DNA of 64,000 bases from Hirundichthys speculiger (taxonomy: Eukaryota > Chordata > Actinopteri > Beloniformes > Exocoetidae): positions 2,852,001 to 2,916,000 of the forward strand of contig JAGFBZ010000258.1 in assembly GCA_018398805.1 (NCBI GenBank). Direction: 5' to 3'. The position numbers and the translations under genes are program-made. Positions 1 to 11,111 of this stretch are shown in pieces (position 1 is the stretch's first letter; the number at the start of each line of letters is the position of its first letter). The notes beneath the pieces were generated by a model that saw nothing but the letters and a program-made list of their open reading frames with translations, was not told where the DNA came from and searched no databases.

Positions 1-2228
1 AGCTGCAGTTCGGCAGACCTATTTCTATCCTCACTTGTTTTCCCTTAATTGTTTTCCAAGAGAAGGAAAGAAAGAGAAAGAGATGACTATTTGTGAATGT
101 GTGTGTGCCTGCATATCAGATATTCTCTCCCACACAGCAGCCCATAAAATGATGTGTGTGTGACAGCCTGCTGACAGTCTTACAGTCATTTTCACAGACT
201 GGGGAAGACAGTGCCGTGAGTCTGTGTGTTTGTGCGTGTGTGTGTGTGTTTACATGTATTGGTGTGAAAGCATGCAGCGCATACAACTCAGGAGGAGGAT
301 GATTGGAAGTGTCAGAGCATCTGTGGTATTTCTCTCATCAGGTTTTGTTTCTTAGTCTCTTTTATTACACCACAACGGATGGATGGAAAAAAGGATGTGT
401 GACATTGTGTGTAATGTTTCTTTCTGTCTTTCTTATTTGTCTTTCTGTCTGTCCTCCACCCAGATCTTCTTATATCATCAGACACCCAAACATTTCCTCT
501 CCACATAAAGACCTGTAGAATCTGCAGTGCACTTCCAAAACTAATAGAGTTTATTTATTGTGGAACTGAGGCGTACACACACACGCACACACACAAAGAG
601 TCACACAGTCAATCTGTCCCAAGAGCAACATTTTACTTCTGGGAAACACACACAGCTGTTGTAACCTCTAAGCTGGTTATAACCTGTTTTCTTTTTCTTT
701 GTGTTATTCCGTTTCTTTTTTTTTCTTTTCCTCATTTTCTGTACTTTCCGTGTAGCTGAGCAAAGACGAAGGAACATGAAAACCACCGCAACTTACTTTT
801 ATTTGCGCTTTGAATTTATAAGTAACTTTATGACATTCATCCATGACATTTTTACTCACAAAAAAGAATTATGCACGCTTTTTTTTTTTTCATGTGTCAG
901 TGTAAACCCAACTCAATTGGAAGATTCTGTTCATGAGCCAAACTAAAATACTATGTATTCAATTTATAGATCACCAGATTTAACCGAATAGTACACATTT
1001 AGATAAACACTAAATGCTTAAATCAGCACACCCACCAAAAATACCACAGATGTTATAAGGGAGAGATTTCTGACTCAAAACCTTTTTGGAAAATTCCATA
1101 ATGCCAAACATGGCTGTTGTATCACATAGATCCCACTTTTTTTCCAGAAAAGAGGAAAAAAACAAAACAAAAACAGCCCAATCATCTCTATATAACAGCA
1201 TAGCCAGGAAACATACCCATTCAATCATCTCATCAACAGTTGAAGGAGGAAAAGAAGAGCCTTTGTAAATTGCAGTAATGATTCTCTCCATTTATTTGGT
1301 TAGGGATCTGGGCTGTCTGGGATTCCATGCCAACATGCCTTTTATCACTGTAAAGCTGTTATTTTTTGTTTGTTATGTTTTTTTTTGTTTGTTTTTTTGT
1401 TAAGTATGATGGAAAACTTGAAAGAGTACCCTAGTATACAAAATGCACGTCTAATGTTAATGTAGCTTGTATCCTATTCCACACACTTATTATTTCCCAT
1501 TATTGACAAAGACTGATAGCACTAGATCCACGTGCTGTTGTTCTACAGTCTGATGAATGTGTGGAACAACCTGCGGCATTGTTCTTTTCTGCACTGTGGA
1601 TGGAGAAATGTAGCCCTGAAGCTGCCGTTTGGAGTCGTTACAGTGTGGCAGGAGGTGCATTAAAGATGTCAGATGGGTAACATCCTCTTGTCCCCCATGT
1701 CGTCGATGGCTTCCAGTGGGCAGCCCAGGATAGAGCCGGTTCTCCTAACCGGTTCTTTAATCCCTCGCTGTCCCTCTACGGACCGCCCCTGCACAGCAGA
1801 CTACAGCAGCACTGAAGCCACCACAGCTTCATAGAAAGCCCTCGGCCATACCCCACACACTGCAAAGGTGTTTCATCAGAGGGTGGATGCAACTTTGCCC
1901 CTTCTTATATCAATGTTGTTTGAGCAGTCTAGTATATTGTTTGTGCTATATAGAGTGTTTTTGTATGTAGTAGAATGCAAATCTTGTATCTTGTCTCTAG
2001 AAGACTACTCAGCTACTATATTTTGTGAATGTCTGTGAATGTCATTTTATCCCCAGAAAAGACCCCTCAGTCACTTTCATCGAATCCATACAGCTTTTCC
2101 TCAGCAAAAATGTTGTTACTGGCAGGCCCTTTCTGGTCTCAGCTCATCGGCGTAGTCAAATTGTGGTCATCTTATTTTGAAAACTAATGCTTGGTTTATT
2201 TAAAAAAAAAAATTAATTTCTGTTCCAG
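1..2228 (+). other. erc1: Intron (3' part) upstream of first visible ERC1 exon
   Basis: No exon of the ERC1 coiled-coil region was recognised here. The stretch ends in an acceptor (TTCTGTTCCAG at 2218-2228). It holds a short GT tract near 225-250, poly-T runs near 715-725 and 1370-1400, and a decayed LINE piece at about 1537-1855, annotated separately. I see no promoter or RNA gene. Intronic status is inferred from the phase-0 acceptor at 2229 and the lack of any upstream homologous segment. Confidence 0.75.
1537..1855 (-). mobile_element. Decayed LINE (L2/Rex-like) reverse transcriptase C-terminal fragment
   Basis: Read on the minus strand, the segment gives broken stretches typical of the end of the L2/Rex-type LINE ORF2. 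It shows FYEAVVAS, then RTGSILGCPLEAIDDMGDKRML, then FLHPQCRKEQCRRLFHTFIRL near its 3' end. Family copies read roughly FYETVVAS ... SVLxCPLDSxxxVGERRML ... LHPRCKKERYRxSF. Several stop codons and frameshifts interrupt it, so it is inactive. The family name comes from remembered consensus patterns; a Repbase or Dfam search would settle the subfamily. Confidence 0.75.
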
Positions 2229-2422
2229 GCTCAGAATGCAGCAGCAGAGTTCCAGGCCAACACTGAACTCTCTGAACGCATCTCCTGCTTGGAGGAGGAA
2301 GTGACCCAGCACAAAGAGGATGCTGGGAAGGCCCAGTCTGAGGTGGAAAGACTTCTCGAGATCCTTAGGGAGATGGAGAATGAAAAGAATGACAAGGAGA
2401 AAAAGATCCATGAATTGGAGAG
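2229..2422 (+). CDS. erc1: ERC1 coiled-coil exon (ELKS/RAB6-interacting/CAST family)
   Basis: This is a 194-nt coding exon: 64 codons plus 2 nt (phase 0 in, phase 2 out). It starts Ala-Gln-Asn-Ala after acceptor TTCCAG and ends ...LysIleHisGluLeuGlu plus AG before donor GTAAGA. Key matches to the ERC family are TELSERISCLEEEV (human ERC1 PEMSDRIQHLEREI), KAQSEVERLLEIL and ENEKNDKEKKIHELE (human ENEKNDKDKKIAELE). The exon is rich in Glu, Lys and Leu and has no Pro or Gly breaks except one Gly, as expected for a long coiled coil. ERC proteins are large scaffolds that bind RIM, liprin-alpha, Bassoon and RAB6 at presynaptic active zones and cortical membrane sites. The AG overhang joins either the microexon at 7363 or the exon at 17957 in frame. 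Naming as ERC1 rather than ERC2 rests mainly on the later exons. Confidence 0.93.
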
Positions 2423-2811
2423 GTAAGAGAGGAGGGAAATTAGATTAGTTATTAAAATACAATAAGCACTTAAAAAAAATAAAACTGCACTTGAAAACTT
2501 GAAAAACAAACTCTTTACTTGAATTGTTTATTTATGTAATAATAGACTTAATTTTTCATTCCTTCATTGCCTGCTTAGTTTCAGACAGCACACTGATTGC
2601 GTGTATGGTAATGTTCCTGTTAACATTAACGCATCAGTTGTTACTCACCTCTTCCTCTTCCCTCTTTCTTCCACTTTTCCTCATTCATTTTCTGCTCTGC
2701 GTCTTGTGTGATGACTCATCTTCTTTTGTCATCATATCTTTCATGTGTGTACACAATATGTGTACATTCATGTGGTTCTGCATTTGTGTGAGTGTATGTG
2801 CATTTGCTTGC

Positions 2812-2880
2812 TTGTGTGTGTGTGTGGGTGTGTGCGCGCGCGCGCGCGTGTGTGTGTGTGTATGCGTATGTGTGTGCGTG
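2812..2880. repeat. Compound (GT)n/(GC)n microsatellite
   Basis: Alternating purine-pyrimidine tract: GT units, then an uninterrupted GCGCGC core (about 2833-2848), then GT/AT-interrupted units. Such tracts can adopt Z-DNA and are commonly length-polymorphic. It lies about 390 bp downstream of the exon donor at 2423, with no sign of function beyond that. Confidence 0.9.
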
Positions 2881-4856
2881 CGCTCATCACACCTCAGAAA
2901 TCCCTCCGCCTCTCATCTGTGGCACTCTCAGCAGTCGCGAAAACAGGCCCCTCCCCCTGCTGCCTCTCAGCAGCCAATGGGGGGGCTGGTGTGGGACTAC
3001 CTGGGCACGTGAGTGGCTGGTGGCCCTTGTTAGCCAGTTGGCTGGCTGACTACTGCACGACAAAACTCACTTTGCTTGGAGGAAAGGATATGAAAGCACT
3101 GTCATAACTGTCCTTATATGGAAAAGTTTATTGAATCAAATCATCGTTGCATTATCAGTGAACTTGAAGAACATTATAATATTCTTAAAATATTGGTAAC
3201 ATGATTACATGTTATTTTCTGAAAATTAAAATTATTTCGCAGCATCTGATATAAAAACACAAACAATATAATAGATATTCATCATAGGTTGCACATAATA
3301 AAAGATGCAAAAAAAAACCCAAAAAGAAGTTACTTGGCATGGTTTTCACCTGTTTGCCATCCTTTTCCATATGGGACAGTATGCTCACTAATAATCACCA
3401 TTAAAGAGTTGCAGCATTGGCTTATTACTCACCAAGTTTCCCTATTGTGACATTTTTGGGCAGTTCTATCTCTCAAGTCTAGAAATTGGATTCAGTTGTA
3501 GTGTTATATACACCAAGCAAGTTTTTAGTCGACTCTTAAGGCAGCGTGACAAGCCAAAAGGATCCCAAATGTTTATAAAAATGAGGCACAGTTTGGCACT
3601 GCTGCTGTTGTACAGCCAAAAAGGTTTTAAGCCTCTGTTCCTGTCAATGATGAAACTCTTTCCCTTAGTGGCTCTGTTTTCTCCTTTTTTTCTTTTGCTT
3701 CACTTTCAGCTGTGGATGTTTTAAATTGCAGTATTTAACACACTCTTTTTCCTCACATAAGGAATCTGGATAGTTCACTAATTTTCCTTTTTTCTTTTAG
3801 TAATGAATTTCTTCTAGCTACTCTTAAACCTTTCTGTGTAATTACAGATCAACTTGTCTCTCACTCTTTGTCTTCCTGTGTACACGTATATCTACCTTGA
3901 TACGTATGTTTAATCTGTGTTTTCCTTCTGTTTGTATCTGATTGTCTGCTTGGAGCCTCTGTCTGCTTGCATGGCTCTCTAACTCTGTTTATCTGTCTCC
4001 TTGACTATCTGTTTCATGCCTTTGTGTCTTTTTAAGTGTCTGTATTGAAAGAGAGCACCACTGAGGAGAAAAGCCTCATGAGATAACATCACTTTATGGG
4101 TCACGGGCCTTTATCTTAGCTTGCGTTTGCATTTTTTGCTCAATAATCGAAAATGCGTTATGGTTGAACTTTGTCTTCAAGGTTTAGATGGGTCTGGTGC
4201 TCTTTGTGATCATGACATTTCATGCGCCAGAATCTTTTGTTTTCTTTTGTTCTACAAAACATCATATGCTGCCAATTTTTTGCCTTTTTCTGTCTCTCAA
4301 ATCTTTCCCCTTTATCTTTTTCTAACTATTCTGTCTCTAAACTCCTTGTCTTCTTTCATTATTTGTTTCTCCCTTTATTTGATTGTATTTAGCAGTTTGA
4401 CCGTAATACTTTTGGTTGCTTAAGTTAAGTGCTTCCTTTCTGTGTCTCCATCTGGTCAGTAGAAATATTAGACCTAGTTAAATACTTGATGACTGGCATT
4501 TAGCGTTCAAGTAGCGACACAGATGCAGATTTGCTGGAATACAGTGTAATGAAACTCGATAGGCACTTACAGTTGTAGATTGGTATTCATTTGGTGTTTC
4601 AACAAACATATTGTTGAAAGATGTTTAATTTTTCCAGTGAAGTCTTATAAAATAGAAGCAACTGATATTTGATACTTACAAGCTGCAGAAAGCGAAAGGA
4701 AAAAGGAAAAAAAAAAAATCAAAGAATATCTAATTTTGTATAATTAGCTATATTTATCTCAGGAGGTTTAATCTTTTTCTAAAAGCAGGGTCTCTGTGCA
4801 TCGCCTAGCAAAATAGAGCTGAACCAGATGTTTCTCAGGTCAAGAACAGCAAACTT

Positions 4857-5045
4857 CCAGAGAATAAAAGATTGCTCGAGCACACTGACGTAATTTACAG
4901 CTTTTAATTGTTTTCAGACTACTGTGTCTTCACTGGAGACAAATCAGGACACTGATGAAGACATAGTAGTCTTCAAACGTTTGTCTGTTTGCTCAGTAAA
5001 AGGCTGTGAATTAAATGTGTGCTCCAGCCTTCTTCAATCCTCTGG
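4857..5045. mobile_element. Short palindromic inverted-repeat element (MITE-like), 189 bp
   Basis: The left end begins CCAGAGAATAAAAGATTG and the right end, reverse-complemented, begins CCAGAGGATTGAAGAAGG. Homology continues inward through AGCACAC, TTTACAGC/TTCACAGC and GACTACTxTGTCTTCA, so the two arms (about 80 bp each) face one another almost to the centre. There is no coding capacity. This is the form of a non-autonomous DNA transposon. Target-site duplications are not convincing (AACTT occurs on both sides at slightly different offsets), so the superfamily is left open. Confidence 0.75.
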
Positions 5046-6263
5046 AAATGTAACTTTCATTTGACAATCATTATCCTGAAGTTAGAACTTCATGGAGGTC
5101 AAATAGAATTAAAGGCTTGAAAATATGCGATTAACTTTTTTGTCATGCAATAGTTTCATTTAGAAAGACTATTTAAGTTTCTCTTTGTGCCTGTTTTAAG
5201 TTTTTTTTTGGACATTAATATGTTGAATGCAGTCTTCAAAGTCCACCTCTTTACTTACTGTTTCTCTCACCTGCTTTCACCTCATGTAGGAAGCATTATA
5301 AAGAGGATGCTGTGTTAAATAAACATATAGACTTAGTTGACCATGTGAAAATAATTCTGATCACTCCACCAAACCCATCAAGCATTGTGATATGAACAAA
5401 AAAAAAACCTGTCTGAATTAAAAATACAATGAACACAGCAGGAAAAGAACCAGAATGTTCTAAACTGGCTTATTTTCAGTCCTCCTATACATGGCAACTG
5501 AAGGACAAATGGACATTACCAGGCTGTTTTAACCGTGTTCCTAAAATTCTGGTAAAACGTGTTTGTTAGCATGGCTGCATATGTAGGTCAGCAGTAAAAT
5601 CAGGCAGATAACATAATCTTTACTGACTGAATGGGGAAAACTGCCCCTAAAACATAAAATGTTTCAATGAGAAATGCATTTTTCATTTCTAACTAATACG
5701 TTCCCTGAGTTTAGCTAGCTAGCTAGCTTGTGATTTATGGTAACATTATTCTAATGTGCTGTAACTTTCGCTATCTTTAAGTCCTTTGAGTCTACTCATA
5801 AAAAAGGAAATTCCATTGTAATTTCTACAAATTCTGCAAGCCTTCTCTGAATTATGAGCCTTAATCTGAAGGTAGCAGGTACCTCAGAGGAGTACACACG
5901 TGATTTCAGCCAACTCTCTGGCATGAGAGCTAACCCTGAGCTACTATGCAGCTTGAACATTACTTATAAAAGGATCAGATTTGGGTTGAATGAGAGTGAA
6001 AATCAAGCTGCTCTCTTTCCTTTCTACTGTAAATCCAGCTGTAATGGTACCAGGTTATTTATTTCAGTAACTAGGATGCTAATTGGAGCAGACTGAGTGA
6101 CTTCACACTGAGGGGAAATGGAGCTGAAAATCTGCCCTGATGGCCAAAATAAAGGATTTGGATTGAAGAGTGGAAAACGGAGAGTGAGGGAGAGCAAAGC
6201 GGAAGCGAAAGGAAGGTGGTGGAGGAGGAAAAAAAACAATGAGAATGACATTAAAAAGCGGTG

Positions 6264-6302
6264 GAGAGAGAGAGAGAGAGAGAGAGAAATAGAGAGAGAG
6301 AG
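6264..6302. repeat. (GA)n microsatellite
   Basis: Interrupted GA tract of about 39 bp inside a broader purine-rich stretch (about 6120-6400). The purine-rich strand produces spurious Arg/Glu/Lys-rich open frames that I do not consider genes. Confidence 0.9.
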
Positions 6303-6795
6303 TGATGGGGAGAAGGAAACAGAAAACAACTGTCAAGGAAGATTGGAAAGGGAAAAAATAAAGAAATGTGAGAAAATAGAGGAGGTTTGGAGAGATGTAG
6401 AGTTTAAACCTGAGTACTTCAGAAATTAGAGAGGTTTATTGTTATATTTTTCTGTGATGGACAATTTGTCTCTGGCACCCTGTCATTAGTGTGTGTTCTC
6501 AAGCATAAGCTCACGCTAGCATTTAGACTTTGCCAGTTCAAACATATTAAATATTCTGTGGGAAAGTTTGGGAATTTTGGAAATAATTTTTCTTCAAATT
6601 ACATATCTTGATGACCGTATGCTGTATGCTCTTTTTGGTTAAAAACAAAAAAGAAAAAAAAAAAAGGAAAATCCACAGACTGTGCAGTAAGGGTGGGAAA
6701 TCTTAACCACTGAGGAAATCATTTGCAGTGAGCTTGTGCAAACGCCATGCTTTAGCTGACCAAGTCCTCACTTTCTCTGTATCATGGTTACAGTT

Positions 6796-7060
6796 TCATT
6801 TGTGTTTCTGAACCTTTAAATGTTTGTCGAGCTGATTTGAGGAGTGCAGGCCTTTGATTAAGGCATTTTCATCCACACAACCTGCTGCACACTGGAGGTC
6901 TTCTCTTTTTTGGACCATTCTCTGTAAACCATTATAGTGATTTTTGCAAGAAAATCCCAGTAGATCAGCAGTTTCTCTGTATCGTGGTTGCAGTTTCATT
7001 TGGGTTTCTGGACCTTTAAATGGTTGTAGAGGTGATTTGAGGAGAGCAGGCCTCTGATTA
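6796..7060 (-). mobile_element. Tc1-like transposase N-terminal (HTH) remnant with internal duplication
   Basis: Minus-strand translation over 6796-6999 contains ETADLLGFSCKNHYNGLQRM, which resembles the helix-turn-helix start of a fish Tc1-like transposase (family pattern ETADLLGFSRTTISRVYREW). The plus strand holds the matching nucleotide signature GAAAATCCCAGTAGATCAGC at 6951-6970. The HTH core is degraded. An 89-bp segment occurs twice, at 6772-6860 and 6972-7060, offset by exactly 200 bp, with 9 differences by eye (about 90% identity). The catalytic DDE region is absent, so this is an inactive fragment. Confidence 0.7.
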
Positions 7061-7262
7061 GCCTCAGTAGTTTACTGAACAGAAGAAAAGCCTGTCTTAA
7101 ATCTGTCTATGTGACTGCCTGCCTGTACATCTGTTTGCCTGGTCATGCTTGTCTCCGTGTTCAAATGTCTCTGCCTGTTGTCTCTCTGTGGTTGATTATG
7201 TTTCTCTCTCAGTTCTTCTGTCTCTCATATCTGTCCTTTTCTTTGAAGATTGATCAAGCTGG

Positions 7263-7362
7263 CTAACCTGGCACTCTACCCCTCTTTCCCTTTTCACCTT
7301 TCCCTCTCCTCTCTGTCTTTCTTTTATCTTTACGATGCAACATTGTCTGCTGCGTTACCCAG
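7263..7362 (+). promoter_or_regulatory. erc1: Extended polypyrimidine tract, UGC motif and AG acceptor for the microexon
   Basis: About 65 nt of almost uninterrupted pyrimidines (7275-7332) precede an AG-free stretch, then TGCTGC (7348-7353), then GTTACCCAG ending at 7362. A strong distant pyrimidine tract plus a UGC motif 10-15 nt upstream of the acceptor is the described architecture of neuronal microexons enhanced by SRRM4/nSR100. The sequence elements are seen directly; control by SRRM4 is inferred. Confidence 0.7.
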
Positions 7363-7374
7363 TCTTGCCTCAAG
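7363..7374 (+). CDS. erc1: ERC1 12-nt microexon encoding a Ser-Leu-Ala-Ser insert
   Basis: TCTTGCCTCAAG lies between CCCAG and donor GTTAGT. The flanking exons leave AG at the donor (2422) and start G at 17957, giving Glu-Arg-Gln when joined directly. Including these 12 nt gives Glu-Ser-Leu-Ala-Ser-Arg-Gln in frame. Human ERC1 (ESLTSRQ) and ERC2 (ESLTLRH) have this four-residue insert at the same point, as I remember them, so length, phase and encoded residues all agree. It is too short for any gene finder and sits 4.9 kb from the upstream exon and 10.6 kb from the downstream exon. A chance match to a 12-mer of this form is possible in a 15-kb intron, but the correct AG/GT borders, the pyrimidine tract and the UGC motif argue against it. 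Confidence 0.85.
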
Positions 7375-8252
7375 GTTAGTACTGCATGCCTATTTTTCTT
7401 CTTCCCCTGTCTTCTAGCAATTTCTCATCTCTTTCCTTCATCGTCATGCTGTGTGTCCTTGCATTGAGAGACCCTCTGCTTCTAATAATTCTCATCATGT
7501 CGGTCTATCTTTGAAGGAGACACCTTGACTTTCGCATCACTCTCTGTCACATTGCTGCCTCTCTGAAGAACAATTATTACCTACCTTTACTTCACCCCTT
7601 TATTATGTAACAGCCTGCTGGTTTCTTCACCATACTCACATTAAAACTTTGATATTGCACTTAGTTTAATAACTTCATATTCAGGGAACTCACAGAAAAC
7701 AAGCCTAAGTGTTAAAGCACATTTAACACCATTATTACCTTTGACAGATGTGAACTGATCTGAAGGTTTATTACTTTTGACAGATGTGAACTGTGCACAA
7801 AGGTCTTCTTGCACCCATCTCTGTCTTTGTTGCTCTTCCTGAGAAATGCGAGCTTGAAAACAGTGTTTAGTGTTAGCAGCTCGTTACTGACGTTTGTCTA
7901 TAAAAGTAATCAGGTAACTAGCAGAAATAGAGGTGGCCTTAATTTGCATATTCAATCTCTGAACATGTACCGAAAGTCATTGTTAATAAAAGCATAAAAG
8001 AATCACTTTAATAAAAAAAATAATAAGAAGAAGAAATTTCAACAGTCACAGCAATTTGTGAGTCATGAAACCAACATAATCTCTGTTCTGAGATGTTTTC
8101 ACTTTTGTTCTGTTTCCTTTTTACCATTTTGTTCATGTGTGAACAATTATATAATTACATAATGTACTACTGTGTCATTCCAGCTGTCACATTAGGAGTT
8201 TGTAACTCTATTAGGAGAAGGAAAAGTCGGGGTTTGAACATTGGAAGATGTA

Positions 8253-9024
8253 GGGCCCGATCTTTGGCCAGATCTGCTATAGTCGCTCTTTAGAAATAAC
8301 GTGTAGCGGGAGAGGCGTTCCCGTCAAAAAGAACGCAATCTTCCACCTTGTTAAACCCGCTATCCTACCTGCTACATTATGCATAGGAGTGGTTAGGGCG
8401 TTTCACTTGTTAAACCAATCAGTGCGTCAGCAGCCATTGCCTTTGAGAGCAGGTTGCGCTATGCGCAATCCGCTATCCCAAATCCGTCATTTAGCATCTT
8501 TTCATCCAGATTGGAGCAGCTCTCGTGCGCAGCTCATATACATATATTTATATAAGTAATATTTTTACACACACAATTCCTATTCCCAGTAAACACGCTC
8601 CAGTCTATGGTTTAACTGGTAAGCAAGCCGTTTAAGACGATCTCTGCTATTTTCTCAGAGGTTCAACTGAGGCCAAATCGCACTTTTTATACAAGAGTTA
8701 ATTCGAGAGGTACGTCCACATGTGAGCAGGTGGACAGACATTGACACCATTTGGGCATGCTCTTGTACGAGCCGACATGGGTTGCGGGTAGTCGGACCAC
8801 TCGAAATGATTTTTTTAAATCTGCAATGGTACGATACCAAGTTTGAGGAAAGGGCAAAAGACATGCCCATTGCCACACCTACAAAGTGAGTAAGAGAGTC
8901 TGCAAAATGTGTAGCAGCTATAGTGGGGGAAAGATGGTATTAGCGGTTAGCGAATGCTCCTATACAAGGAATTTGAGGGTAGCGGCTAGTTGTAACAGGT
9001 AAGGAGAAGTGTACGATCAGGGCC
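8253..9024. mobile_element. Probable non-autonomous DNA transposon (Harbinger-like ends), 772 bp
   Basis: The left end is GGGCCCGATCTTTGGCC and the right end is GATCAGGGCC, giving a short imperfect inverted terminus (GGCCC-GATC). The triplet GTA flanks both sides, compatible with a 3-bp target duplication. The base composition and CpG-rich islands differ from the surrounding AT-rich intron. Short minus-strand frames (8655-8878) show no family I recognise. Similar GGGCCC-ended fish elements are assigned to PIF/Harbinger from memory; the assignment is tentative. Confidence 0.5.
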
Positions 9025-11111
9025 GTAATGTCAGAACTGGACCGTGAGTCACGTCATTTTGTCTCAGGTCTTCTTTTATTCTTTTTACTTTGTGCACTTA
9101 AATTTGATTTGAAAGTTCAGGTTTTTTTCACTTTAGATTAGGCTCCCAAATCACTTGGCATTAAAATTTCCATATACAATATATTTTAAACCTTGAGCCT
9201 CTCTCCCTCTCCGTGCCTCATGTTTCATACTCAAGTAGTACAAGGTGGACAATTTTGAGAAATTAGGAAAAAGAGATTTGACTTTGTCATTTGACGAAGG
9301 CCTGCAGATATTCGCTCTTTGTTGTCAAATTCACACAAATTGTCAAATTTAAGTCTAAAGTTTGAGCTTTCCTTTCACTGAATAACCTACCTTCTGACAC
9401 TAAAAAGAAACAAAAAAGGATCATATGAATTGAGTCCATATAGGCCAGTTTTTATACAAACATGTGCTTCTTTAACAACTACAAGTGAGGTCTGACATTT
9501 CAGTTTTGGCTCAGTTTGTCTCTGAGTTACATTTTACTGCTGAAGTTTGACACTCAGTAGTTTTCTAATGTTGCACACACCGCCTTTAAAAGGGATATGC
9601 TTGGGGTTAGGAAAACATTGTGGCTTACCTTAAAATAGACCACTTACTGTGTCTACTTGTTAGAAATGTCATTTTTCTTGTCTCTGGAATGATAAATCCA
9701 GCTCATCTGGAAAAGTAACAAAGGTGGTGCAGGCACAAGGAAAAAAAACATCCAACTGAAATATTTTGAAAGTCAAGCTGTTGAAATGAAATGAGATAAA
9801 ATACTGATTTAGTGTCTTCATGAGGGAATCGATTTTCATTTTGTGCCTCTTTCTTCAGATTTGGCTGGTTGTTTTGATGAACAGAGATTAAATGGGGGGT
9901 GGAGGGTGGCTTTAATGCCTATTCATGCAGTTTTATTTGTTGATCTTAAATATCTGTTCTGTTCTGGTTTTCATGAACTCATAAATCACACGATCAGGTT
10001 GCTGTGTAGTGGTTCAGGAGTTCAGAATTTTTTTCAGATGTGCTTATTGACTTTTTCTTGTCAAGAGTTACATGAAAGATTAGAAATATAATAATAAAAA
10101 GATTGATCAGTCTTGGTTCTGTACAGCCTTTACTCACTTTCAGAAGTCGAGGACAGTTAGCTCAGTTTGGAACAAAGAAGCTGCTCTCTCGCCGATAAAA
10201 GTCAGGCAGTCACCTTGCATAACGACGAAAATGCTAAAACGTAAAACCATTGTAAATCATCATTCCTTTCAGAAAGTAGAAAGTCTTTCTTTGACTTTTT
10301 AGTTCTTGTCTGCACTCCAGTTGTCAGTATAATGGGTTTCTAGAATGTAAAATCTGTGATCTGAATATGATCTTTTCTAACGCGCATTATAGTCATACTG
10401 GGATTTTTCTGGCCACACATCTGATCGACTTGATAACAGCAATTTTATTCATTATTTTTTAACTTCTTGAGCCACTTTTCCCCATCTGCCTTTTGATTTC
10501 TATTGTTCTGGTGTTGGAAAAGTTCCACTCCAGAGGGGTAAAAACAAAAACAAAAAGAAAAACATACCTCACTATCTGGAGGATGGCTTCTGTCTGTCTT
10601 CTATGCCCCCCCACCCCCTCAAGTTGTTTTGATGTTGTACTAAGAAACGCCTCATCTACTCCAAAATCTCTGACATAAAGGACTCTGGAGCCTATGAACG
10701 TATTGCTTCGTTTCTTTTTTATGTGCTTTTGTGTGTGTTTTTGATCTTGATGAGGTCCTGAGAATTGAAGTGGTGCAGGAATCTGCCAGCTAATGGGTGA
10801 CGACAAACAGATGCACACTCACCCTATCGCAAACCAAACACATTGTATATTTTTGTTGTTGTTGTGTCTTGTACACTCAAACACAGACACAGAAATGCAT
10901 ACAGGAAGGAGCTTGCAAGCTAAAAGGCAATGACTTTACACAGGGAGTAAGTGCTGAGATTTATCTCTTTGAAATGCTTGCATGGACACACACCGCCAAG
11001 ACAAAAAAAGAGCTTTATCAAGTTAAAAGTATTAGAAATAAAACATACAATCCTACAGAACAATGAAAGGTTTGTGAAAAGTGTTATGGTATAATAAGGA
11101 TTTGTATTGTA

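Noticed and set aside
2524..3012. 162-codon plus-strand frame with Cys/Val repeats
   Set aside because: Driven by the GT/GC microsatellite; no conserved domain.
6118..6429. Arg/Glu/Lys-rich plus-strand frame
   Set aside because: Product of the GA-rich tract, not a coiled-coil exon; no match to ERC1 and no splice borders.
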